From the NCBI GenBank assembly GCA_003342815.1, contig PTEX01000034.1:5359026-5423025 (forward strand): 64,000 bases of DNA, written 5' to 3'. Both the position numbers and the translations under genes were made by a program. The stretch is from Eudromia elegans. Lineage: Eukaryota; Chordata; Aves; Tinamiformes; Tinamidae. This document shows positions 1 through 64,000 of this stretch, one piece after another. The notes under the pieces were generated by a model, which made no database searches, was not told the DNA's origin, and saw nothing but the letters and a program-made list of their open reading frames with translations. Every line of letters starts with the position of its first letter. The stretch's first letter is position 1.

Positions 1-167
1 CCCCGCGCTCTCTGCGGACGCCCGAGCCTGGGCTACGGCGCGGCCCCGCCGCCGAAGGTGGCGCCGGCCCGCAGGGCCCGGCTGAGTGGCCTTTCCCACC
101 CCCACGAGCCAGGGCAGGCAGCCTGGAGCAGCCTCAGGGCCGGTGCGGGTGGCGCCCCAAGACTCAC

Positions 168-174
168 CCGCCAT
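168..174 (-). CDS. HAT1: HAT1 exon 1 coding part (histone acetyltransferase 1), partial
   Basis: On the minus strand an ATG at 174-172 opens ATGGCGG and is followed directly by a consensus donor GTGAGT (167-162). Human HAT1 begins Met-Ala-Gly-Phe, and an ATGGCGG exon end in phase 1 fits that start. G at position -3 and G at +4 make a good Kozak context. HAT1 is the neighbour of SLC25A12 in human, transcribed divergently, which agrees with the orientation here. HAT1 is the type B acetyltransferase that acetylates newly synthesised histone H4 at K5 and K12. Only seven coding bases are visible; the rest of the gene lies to the left of the window. The call rests on the splice context and synteny rather than protein length, so it is probable, not certain. 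Confidence 0.62.
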
Positions 175-228
175 TCCCGAGCGGTGGCCAAGGTACCGCG
201 CAGAACGAATCAACCCGCGCGCCCTCTC

Positions 229-273
229 GCCGGAAATGAGAACACACAGGCGCTTCCGCTTCCGACCACCGGA
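229..273 (-). promoter_or_regulatory. ETS/GABP motif cluster upstream of HAT1
   Basis: Two ETS cores lie in tandem six bases apart (CTTCCG at 253-258 and 259-264; CGGAAG on the minus strand). CCGGAA occurs at about 230-235 and again at about 268-273. Tandem GGAA cores of this kind are typical GABP (NRF-2) sites in housekeeping and mitochondrial-gene promoters. Binding is inferred. Confidence 0.5.
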
Positions 274-316
274 ACAAGAACTAGGAGCGCACGACGCCGC
301 TCCAAGAACTGCGCGA

Positions 317-328
317 CGCGCGTGCGCA
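317..328 (-). promoter_or_regulatory. NRF-1 consensus site
   Basis: The minus strand reads TGCGCACGCGCG, a full match to the NRF-1 consensus YGCGCAYGCGCR. A second, imperfect NRF-1-like element (GCGCACATGCGCA) lies at about 416-428. NRF-1 commonly drives nuclear genes for mitochondrial proteins, which suits SLC25A12. Confidence 0.55.
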
Positions 329-373
329 GCCTCACACCCCGCATCCCCTTCCTCCCGCCTCCCCGCTGTTTTC

Positions 374-381
374 ATTTGCAT
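374..381 (-). promoter_or_regulatory. Octamer motif
   Basis: ATGCAAAT on the minus strand (ATTTGCAT on the plus strand) is a perfect octamer (POU-domain, OCT1) site inside the bidirectional promoter. It is short, so a chance match is possible, but an exact AT-rich octamer in a GC-rich island stands out. Confidence 0.4.
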
Positions 382-930
382 GGTCCAGCCCCCACGTGGC
401 AGACCCGGCCTGCGCGCGCACATGCGCAGAACGTCCGCTATGGCCTCGCACCTGCCGGGGCGCGCGCAGCGCCGGGGAGTGCCGGGTTCGGTGGCGCCGT
501 CGAGCGCGGGCGCTGTCAGAGTTCCCCTCTCGCCAGTGCTGAAGCTCATCCTTTGGGAGGGTGACTTTAAAACTGAGACTTTTTTCCGCTCTACCTTTAG
601 CTATAGTTATTTTTTCTTTTTTTTCTCATGTATTTCTTGTCTCGGCCATGTGGTTCAAGGCCAGTGTTTAACTAAGGAGAAGCACCCAGCTTTGCCACGG
701 GCAGCGAGGGAAGCCTCATGCTGAGGCTTTTCAGTGCGGGCTCCCTTCGAGGCACTGGCCGCGGCTCCCCGCGGCGCTGAGACGCCGCCACTGCCACCGG
801 GCTGCTCGGGGCGGCTCTCGGCGCTGCTCCGGGGGCGGGGAGCGGCCGGGCGGGGCCGGCGCCCGTTAGCGCGGCGGCGCGGCGGGCGCGTGGTGCCGGG
901 CGGCTCCGCCTCCTCCTCGCCGGGCGCAGC

Positions 931-48864
<47,934 letters not shown>

Positions 48865-49134
48865 AGCCTGAAGAGAGGGTTGTGTTTAAAAATGATGCAT
48901 TGGAAAACAAAAGTCACAAGGACAGTGTTTGTGCAGTCATGTGGTGATGGAGCTGAGCTGAGCTTGCAAATCAAGTTACTCCTTCCCATACTAGTGCAGA
49001 TACATGCATTTATTTGTTTATAAACTAGGTATTTGCACACAAGCTGCTGCTGCTTTGGTTCTATGCCTTGTTTTTTTAAACCAGTGGCACCTGTAGCCTA
49101 GACTTTGCCTACTGCAGCCTGCATTTAATGTAAC

Positions 49135-49151
49135 TGTACATATTGTACATC
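49135..49151 (+). promoter_or_regulatory. Pumilio-type elements in SLC25A12 3' UTR
   Basis: TGTACATA at 49135-49142 is an exact match to the Pumilio response element UGUANAUA. TGTACATC follows at 49144-49151. Spacing is nearly contiguous. Function is inferred from the motif only. Confidence 0.45.
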
Positions 49152-49266
49152 TCTGTACAGAGACATCACGGCATCTATCTGTATACATTTATATAAGGGG
49201 TGTTGCATTTCTAAATAGTTTACAATGTACAGAATGTTTTGGAGGCATTTGGTTAAGAATCGTGAC

Positions 49267-49272
49267 AATAAA
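49267..49272 (+). promoter_or_regulatory. SLC25A12: SLC25A12 poly(A) signal
   Basis: AATAAA about 400 bases after the stop, the first canonical hexamer downstream. Cleavage would be expected at about 49285-49295. Confidence 0.8.
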
Positions 49273-49290
49273 ATATTTAAAAACATTTAA

Positions 49291-51569
49291 GTCAATTCAC
49301 TTCTTTGCATTTATGGAAAAGTGATCCAATATGATCTTTTTCTCCCACAGATTAAGGATCACAGGTTAAAGGTTAGGATTAGATGCAGGCGTCTAAGGTA
49401 TGTATAGTACTGTCTGTAGCCTTGGAAAGAATTCATTTTCCTCTTAGCTACTTACAGCAAAGGTATTAAAATCAAGATGACTGGTGAATAGGAGATAGAA
49501 CCTGGCTGAACAAGAGTGGACAAGTCTTCCTGGTGATGGGGTATGCTTGGAGATGCATCTNTGCTCCTGTGCACTATCTAGGAAACATCCTGCATCTGTA
49601 ACTGTGGTAAAATGAACTCTAATAGGATTATACTTCTACATCGTTCTGATCTTGAAACAGAGAACTAAATGTTTAAGAAACAAATAGAGGGGAATCTACG
49701 CTTTAGTTGAACACCTTTCTTCCAGGATTACACACATGGGAACTTGGTGAACTTCAGCACACTATAAACTGGGTTGCAGCTTTTTTTCTGCTCAGGACAG
49801 CAGCTCAACATTGTGTTTTAGGCAGTTATGAAAAAACAGGCTTTTGAAACAGTGACTAAAATAAATGCCATGCAGCCNNCTTCGAGCTCTGCTCTCAGGC
49901 ACCATGAGGAACCTTTGGCTGCTGTACAGTATTTAATGATCTGGAGATTACAGTAAACTCAGGCCTTTGCTCCCATCTCTGGTACATGCACCTAACTCCA
50001 TTAAAAGGCTTCCTGTCCTTATTCCTTTCTGTTGAAAGAATTACCTGTTTTATCCACTTTGCCTACATCAAGGCTTCCCAGGAACTCTCACTCCCAGAGC
50101 TGTGTAAGGGGTCTGCTGTCTTCCAAAGAAATGCTGAAATGGAGCTAGGTACCCACGGGCCTTTAATCTTAAGTCAGCTGTGACAGATTTGATCAAGGCT
50201 TTATGAGATTTTACCAGGGGAGGTGACATCTCCATTTCTTACTGCTCCGGAGTGGCCATTGGATCATGTGGTCTCTGGGATAGTCATTTATCTAGCATCA
50301 CTACTGGTCTCTCTCTAACTTTGCAGATAAAATTTTTGCATTTTTTTTAACCTGTGCCTACCTATCTGGGAGGAAGGAGGACAACAGAGAATCAAAAGAC
50401 AATTCTCATGAAAGTTACAAAAGGCTAAAACTGAGCTTAAACCTCATCTTACCTATGACCTATGAGTTTATTTTCAGCATAAGGACTTAACAACTGATTT
50501 CTGAAAGTCTAAGTCTAAAGGCTATTGAAATAACCAAAACATCCCAGCAAGATAACAGAACATTCTGTTCATTAAGGATACTTGTGCCTAAAGGGTAGAA
50601 ATCAGCACATGATCTGCCTTCTTCTGTATGTAGTTCACATGTTTTCCAACATTCCAGCTGCTGGCGTACGATTGAGGCAAGTGTACGAGCAAATGTCAAA
50701 CTGAACAGCATGACTTTGGATTGAAAAACTAGAGGGGGGACTTTTGATAAGGCAACAGCAATGGAAATGTGAAGATCTTTCACATCCAAACCCACCGAAG
50801 ACAGAACCTCTTGAAGACGACAGAAATGCTACTACTGGAGCCAGTGTCCACAGGGATTACTTGCAACAACAACAAAAAAACAACAACAACAACATCCCAC
50901 ACACCTTTCTGGTCATGTTGCTCATTGAGCAGCAGTATAAACCTTTTTCGTACATTTAAGCATGTAAAATGTCACTTCTGGCAAAATGTAGCAGATAATA
51001 AAAGAAATTTGGGTACTTCTGGCCCACAGTCCCAAGTTGTCTGTCTGCAGGACTGGTTTACTGTGTAATTGGAACAAGTCAGAACATTTAAAATAATAAG
51101 CAAAAGGTTCTGATGAACCTGACTTCAACTTTGTTGTTCTTCAAGGTTGATGGAAAGTTTCTAAAGCCTTAGAGATTAACTCTAAAATCTCAACCTGCAA
51201 GAGAAATTTCAGCCCTTCTGTTTCAAACTACTGAAAGATCATTTCAAAAACAAATAAGCAAATATCCAAACAGCCCAACCAAATCAAACATAATAGCAGG
51301 GCTGTAGTTTACAAAACAAACAGACAAAAAACCCCCCATATATTATTTGTTTTTTAATTAAGTCAGAATTTAGCTCTTAGGCTCAGGAAAAGCAAAATCT
51401 GACCATAGCCTTTTGCCTTTAAAAGGACTGCTATGGTAGGAAGGAGGTTGGAAATCAACCCTGTGATTAGTTTGCAAAATGAAAGCAGCAGCTGCAGCAA
51501 CGTTCTACCCTGAAACTACTGAAGGGAGACAGAGCAGGCTCAGGACAGCTCACACGTGCTGCTTATATA
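49291..51569. other. Intergenic gap between convergent SLC25A12 and DYNC1I2
   Basis: About 2.3 kb with no supported gene. It has a (CAA)n-like run at 50864-50895, two N bases at 49878-49879 and small open frames without recognisable similarity. Longer 3' UTR isoforms of either gene could extend into it. Confidence 0.7.
50864..50895 (+). repeat. (CAA)n-like simple repeat
   Basis: CAACAACAACAA units interrupted by an A run, in the intergenic gap. Confidence 0.85.
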
Positions 51570-52206
51570 ACATTTATTTATAAATCAAGTCTCACCTTTT
51601 AATACACCAAAAAGAAAAAGAGACTTAGTATTAAATATGTATTTCATTAATTCAGGTCCAATTATCAGTAAGTTTGTAACTACAGACAAGTTTTTACTCA
51701 CATGTATTACCCACTACCAAAGCCTGAGGCTTATGTATATATGAGCAGTAAAACTTACTTGGAAGATAGGCATGCATTTCCATAGGTGGTTTGAATAATT
51801 CTATTTATAGGACCCTTCAGAGATTAACTACCAAGGTTAGTCAGTGTAATACAGAAAGTTTGGTTTAGAAACATTGTCTACTTTTCAGAAAAAGATAAAC
51901 TGTCATAAAGTGGAAGTTTCAGAAATTTAACAGCAAATTTACACCAGGTTAGTGTTTCAGCAAAAGAAGTTCCTTGCAAAGTCTAAGTCAACTGTATTAA
52001 AAGTTACACAAATCCAAGAATGTGCTTGTAATTAACATACAAAAATGTAGGATTTGACTTTCAGTGATCTTAACATGTTATCAAAGTCCACAGTTTAATC
52101 CGTATATTCTTCCCTCAGCTATTATTTAAATTGACACATGCTTTTACACCTTGAAGACTTCCATCAAATCATTCTCAAATCTACACCTGCCACCTATGTT
52201 GACCAT
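51570..52206 (-). other. DYNC1I2: DYNC1I2 3' UTR (proximal form)
   Basis: The region between the TAG stop and the candidate poly(A) signal. AT-rich, no protein-coding content. The end is inferred from the hexamer only. Confidence 0.55.
51573..51578 (-). promoter_or_regulatory. DYNC1I2: Candidate DYNC1I2 poly(A) signal
   Basis: AATAAA on the minus strand about 630 bases beyond the stop codon, the first canonical hexamer downstream. A variant ATTAAA lies closer to the stop (52098-52093). Other hexamers occur further on (for example near 50466), so alternative ends are possible. Confidence 0.5.
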
Positions 52207-59254
<7,048 letters not shown>

Positions 59255-60084
59255 CTAAGGGGAAANAGGACAGTCAGGCTGTCAAAGTTTAAGGGGAACA
59301 GTAACATTTTATATGAATCTCATGTAAGTTGATATAAACAGGTATCGTTTATCTTAAAAATGATTGTATTTTTAAAACTCAGACCCCCAAAAGAGTAACA
59401 CTGTCTTGAACCAATAGATCTTCAGGATACTGTACCTAGATTTAGTACTCGCACTAAACTGTGTAGCAATATAAACAGAAATAAAGCGTATGAGAAACTG
59501 AAAAGAAGCCAAAGTGGAAATCTTCCTTAGAAGCATTAATAATTCCACAAAAAAAAAGTAGTCAATACAATGTTCTATGTAGCATTCTGACACTAATGCT
59601 GCAGAATAAAGAAAAATCAAATGTCTAAAATAGTGTACAGAGCAGCTGCTTACTTGTGATCTGAAACCATCAGTCTAATGGGTCTTCATATGGCATGAAG
59701 ATGGCTTACGTTAGCTTTCAGGTTGCTATTCTGAGGCAAATTTTGCTAAAGATAATAGTGGGGAAATTACATTTTTTCTGTCATTCTAAATGCAAGTCTC
59801 ATTATCTGTATCATGTTTGGCAAAGAGAACTTTACAGGAAAATGTGTTTTCCCTAATTGCAATGAGTAACACAAAATGTTAATGGTCAGGAATACTGACA
59901 AGGTTTACCGCACTTTTCGCATTTCTACATTTTACTCCTTGAACACTGTAAACCAGAAAATAACTTTAAATTACTTTGTGTTGTGGAATATGCATACCAT
60001 GGCTTTTCTTCATTTGCCTTTTGGAAGAAGCCTCCCAAAAGGCTATTTTTATTGGCTAAACAGCTTTGTCATCTGTCCTTAAGA

Positions 60085-60440
60085 GGACGGCAGCAGGCGC
60101 CTGCTGCACGCCTCATCTATTGAGCGCGGAGCAGGCGCGTTCGCAGGCAGCTCCCTGGGCCACGTTCACAGCTACCCAAGGGCAACAAAACCCTCCCCCA
60201 CAGAGAAAGAGGGTGGCCCGGGGACGGGAAGCAGCTGCCGAGCCCCGGTCCCAGCAGCCAGGCCAGCTGACCAGGCCGCGCAAGCAGATGGCAGTGCTGG
60301 GCCGGCGTCTCCGCAGCGAGGTGGCCACGGGCTGGCTCGCGCTTTTCTGCCTGGCTGCTTCCAATCACGGCTCTCCCCAAAGGCAACTCCGCGCAATTAC
60401 TCGCACGCCAGGAGGTCCCTGCGCGGGCCTCGGCCCTGCA
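60085..60440. promoter_or_regulatory. Intronic CpG-rich block, candidate internal promoter or enhancer
   Basis: About 360 bases with roughly 30 CpG dinucleotides by hand count, in strongly AT-rich intron. A CCAAT box (CCAATCA, near 60361) and, just outside, an inverted CCAAT (ATTGG, near 60050) are present, with a perfect 18-bp palindrome at 60090-60107. Open frames across it match no protein I know. An alternative DYNC1I2 first exon is possible but unproven. Confidence 0.45.
60090..60107. repeat. Perfect 18-bp GC-rich palindrome
   Basis: GCAGCAGGC and its exact reverse complement abut at the left edge of the CpG-rich block. Confidence 0.9.
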
Positions 60441-61298
60441 AACAAAATACAGCTTGTAGGCCATACCAGCTGCCAAACCACACACATAGTGATGGGCTTA
60501 AAGAGGGCTGAAAATCTTCCTAACTCCATAGTGTAGGCAATAAAAATATAACTGTACCTGCAGGAAAGAAAGCTTTAAATGACACTGTATAATGCACACA
60601 ATAATACAAACTCCAACTTAATCAAAATGATAATGACGTATGCCAATCCTACATTACTTGAAATTGAGCGATTTTTACGTTCTGACAAGTTTACAGAACT
60701 AGGATAAATGGCATGAATGATTTCAATATATGCTCATACTTTTGAACCAAATGGTGAAGGTTAAAATCTTTCCTTTCAAGGGCCTCAATCAGCCACAAAG
60801 GAAAACAGTAATCACTGTCTTTTCAGCCAGCCCAACCGCATTTGTCAGCCCTTTCTCCGTCAATGCAGCCACAGCAATCAACCTGCCAAACATTCAGAAT
60901 GGAAAAACAATCTGAAAATACAGGGTATAATGCACCTGCCAGTGAAAATGGCCATTTCAAGAAAAGCTAGTGATCTCAGTGACCCTGCTGAGGAGGCGGT
61001 GGTGCAAAGGGGAAAGAACGCGTAAAAGAATTCTTAGCGATCTCCACTCTCTTGCACATTGACACTTCCTTACAAAGCATGCCAATTACAGCTTTTGTGC
61101 TACTTAAAAAAAAAGAAGAAAAAAATGAAAGCTTTTTTGGGCAAAATAATCACGCAGAGAAACAGAAAGACACTGCTCCTTTTTAGATGGATTCACATGT
61201 ACAGTGGACCGGTAACCTGAAAACTGTGCAACTTGTAGCCATTCTTAAGCCACTGAAATCCTAATGGCAAATCACTATAGGTGTGAACATTGATAACA

Positions 61299-61323
61299 AA
61301 AAAAAAAAAAAAAAAAAAAAAAA
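61299..61323 (+). repeat. Poly-A tract
   Basis: About 24-25 A in a row. No retrotransposed sequence recognised upstream of it. Confidence 0.9.
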
Positions 61324-64000
61324 GGCAGTATGAGTTAACAGGCAGGATTTGGGAAACAACAAATTACAGAACAACACATGCACGCTATGGCCGCTTGGAC
61401 AAAAATCCCCCTCTTGCTCCATCTCTCTCCATGCAATCACTCAAGCAGAGGTAAACGCTGCCCCAAGCAGGGAAGTTGGGTTTTGAGTCATCCCAGATAC
61501 ATTGTCCTAGCTCTAAATGCCCCAAATCAGAAATTTCAGCCTCCCACCCCCAAGTTAGCTGCACTACACTGATTCTAAGTACCATCTTCAGTGACAGGAG
61601 TCAAACTCTTGTCAGATGGATGGTCAACCCCTTTAGTGCTAAATGACCTTCTAATCTACATATTTTATTTGAAACATCATACAGTTGATTGCTTCCGGTT
61701 TTTAATGTTTGAGACATAAATGGCATATACTACACAGAGATCTAGATTCCTTCATAGTACTTTACATACAGCCAACTGATATTAGTGCATTTAAAGGCAG
61801 GACACAGCACTTACTTTAATTTCCTCCAAGTATTCAATACAAAACTGAACTTGTCATCTCACTATGATTTATTGGTACCTAAGTAAATCTAAAACTTTCT
61901 CTCTAAATTAAGAGCAGGCGTAACCAAAATTGACTTTCTCATTAAGAAATTGGAAGAAAAGAAATCAAAAATAAAAGGTAGAAAAGCACACTTTTTTTAT
62001 ATCATTATCTCTAAGCAGGGTGCTTTCTCAGAGAACTTTATAATCTAAAAAGACAGCAAGAAGCTGTATGACAGTTTGGAGGTCAGAATTTTTTATTTTC
62101 ATTACTACTACTACTTATTTACCCTGACTTTATTTAATAACAGTTCAGGTGGTGGTATTTGCAGGGAGCTGCCTATAATACGCACGCAAGCAAACTTTGG
62201 AAGATCAGACATCTCATTTCCGAAGAAAGTTTCACATCTACAGTCAGAAATCCACATGATGTAGTAGTGTGCCACATTTATTTAAAGTCAGGTATATGTA
62301 AGGCAGATGAACTTGAAAGTCTCCAAAGCCCAGTCGGTCTCACTTCATCCCCCTCCTTATTCATTATTGACTTTATCTACTGTGTTCATGCCACTTCAGC
62401 TGTCAGGATACAAAATCCAATTGCCCATTTAACAGAAAGGCTGCTAAGACTTAGTAAAGCCTTGAAGATGGAAAACGGGACTATGTCGCATCAACATATG
62501 GATGAATACTCATTAAAGGATGCTAAGTGATTAACTCCATGCTTTTTTTCTGACAGGATAACATGGAATCTAAGGTTATAAACCGAGCAGTAAAGACTAC
62601 ATAAAAATAGCAGTTGCTTTAGAAGTGACAAGTTTCTTGTCAATGAATGCTAAAACAGGTTTAATGAACCATTGAATTGTTACTTTGAGTTAACATCAAA
62701 ATTGTGATGTATTTTGGTGAGACGGAAAGAAAAGCAGTGCTGTAAATTAGGCTGCACCCAGCAATAACACCACAGAGTGAAGTTCCAGTCGTCTGGGTAA
62801 TCTGTTGCTGCAGAGTAGGTTAATCAAAGTTAAATCATCTGTGAAATAGGTGGCTTTTGTTAAGTTCAATGTGTCTTCATATCAAGTTTTCCCATCTATA
62901 TTTCACTGTACATTTAAAGCATGCACAGGAATGCACGTGAATATAATGCTCCACTGTAATACTTNAAAAAAAAAAGGCAATATAAAAACACTACATTCAT
63001 TGTAGCAGCATCCAGAGCAAGTTGCTATACTCTACAGAGTCAAAAAGCCAAAATACGTTTAATATTTATTTTACAACACGTCCTCAAAGAGTGCAGCTAG
63101 GGCCCGGAGTCAGCTCTAATTCACCTATGTACTGTATTGTACAGTACTGTACTGGGCATAGTTATTTCATTAACCCAGGAAAAGTCTTAACTGTGACAGT
63201 CTTCAGACAAAGCTGTGTTCACCTATATGTCTGTCTTCGCTTTAGTCACATTAATGGCTCATAACATCTTTTTGGCTGTATTGGTGATGGCAATCTTTTC
63301 CTATGCAATTTTCAAAAATATGTTATCAAGTTACAAAAGAAGAGATCAGACTATAGCAGAAAACAGTGTAGCAAGAACTGCAGATAAAGGGAAAATTCAG
63401 CACCAATATCAGAGTGCTCTGCATCAGTGGTGGCCAACATGGAGTATGCAGAATATGTGGACAGATTCCAGACTTCACACATGAATTCTGAGGTTAAAAT
63501 AAAGCAATATATTAGTCCTTAAATAAAGTAATGCAAGTTGTGAAAACTGTTGGCATGCTAAATGCCTACAACATGGTGGTGTCAAAATCCAACAAAATCA
63601 GGAGCTGGGCATTGTATAAGAGACACATAAGTCCATCTAGTATTTTCAATACAGGTCTTTCAATGGGAAAGAAAAGGAAGAAATGCGAAAAGCAGTCATA
63701 ATTCTTGTGATACCACCTTTTGATCTTAGCGGAGGGAAGTTGATAGTGCCAACAACACTGAAGTACTGTTAACTCTGCTCTCGGGCCATATGCAAACTGG
63801 TCCTACTCTCTTGTCAAATGGGGACAGGCACTGGTCCAAAGAAGCTACACCTGAGAAGCCCCTGGTTTTCACTGAAATTTCCTCATATTTGATATGGCTT
63901 AGGCTGCTGCAACACACACAACCATCCAAACTTAATCCAAGCTTAAACTTAATCCGCCAACCTGCTCTCACTAAAGGCAAATGGAATGTCCTTGGTTTAG

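Larger units (their letters stand above)
48865..49290 (+). other. SLC25A12: SLC25A12 3' UTR
   Basis: About 425 bases from the stop codon to just past the first canonical AATAAA. It holds a cluster of TGTA elements (49135-49185). Its length depends on use of the 49267 signal; longer isoforms are possible. Confidence 0.7.
59255..64000 (-). other. DYNC1I2: DYNC1I2 intron, continuing past the window end
   Basis: No exon matching the preceding part of DYNC1I2 (the [20 protein letters not shown] segment) was found, so the intron runs at least 4.7 kb. It contains a GC-rich, CpG-rich block at 60085-60440, a poly-A tract at about 61299-61323 and a GTAC-rich palindrome at 63139-63152. Confidence 0.75.

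Noticed and set aside
58..724. Long overlapping open frames in the CpG island (168 and 212 codons)
   Set aside because: GC-rich sequence has few stop codons. The translations are Ala/Pro/Arg-rich without domain character, and the region is explained by the bidirectional promoter.
60066..60536. 156-codon plus-strand frame and 122-codon minus-strand frame in the CpG-rich block
   Set aside because: Both are low-complexity Ala/Arg/Gly/Pro translations that overlap each other. I kept the block as regulatory, not coding.
62159..62530. 123-codon frame in the DYNC1I2 intron
   Set aside because: No recognised similarity, no promoter or splice context. Possible but not supportable.

Overview
This is vertebrate nuclear DNA, almost certainly avian: intron-rich single-copy genes, GT-AG introns, a CpG-island promoter and CR1 LINE copies, in a compact version of a locus found in human at 2q31.1. 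CR1 is also common in turtles and crocodilians, so the clade is inferred. Scattered single N bases, one 5-N gap and long homopolymers point to a draft-quality assembly.

Layout. (1) Bases 1 to about 1300 are a CpG island. On the minus strand it holds the probable first coding exon of HAT1 (ATG at 174, donor after seven coding bases). On the plus strand it holds exon 1 of SLC25A12 (ATG at 931). The two genes are head to head, with 756 bases between the start codons. (2) Bases 931-48864, plus strand, are the complete SLC25A12 gene (aralar, mitochondrial aspartate/glutamate carrier 1). All 18 coding exons can be placed, phases agree throughout, and the product is 675 residues; a poly(A) signal lies at 49267. 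Intron 6 carries a 2.8-kb 5'-truncated, decayed CR1 in antisense. (3) Bases 49290 to about 51570 are a short intergenic gap between converging 3' ends. (4) Bases 52207-59254, minus strand, are the eleven 3'-terminal coding exons of DYNC1I2 (cytoplasmic dynein-1 intermediate chain 2), covering the acidic linker, roadblock-binding region and WD40 domain. Its N-terminal exons lie beyond base 64000, and 59255-64000 is intron.

The genes do not form a pathway. SLC25A12 feeds the malate-aspartate shuttle, DYNC1I2 is a dynein cargo-adaptor subunit, and HAT1 acetylates newly made histones. Their order and orientation match the human locus as I know it. I found no exotic novel system. The observations most worth a second look are the ETS/NRF1-rich shared promoter, a MYB-motif cluster with a TGIF/PKNOX-type palindrome just inside SLC25A12 intron 1, a pair of strong hairpins in intron 9, and two GC-rich blocks inside DYNC1I2 introns, one of which looks like a CpG island.
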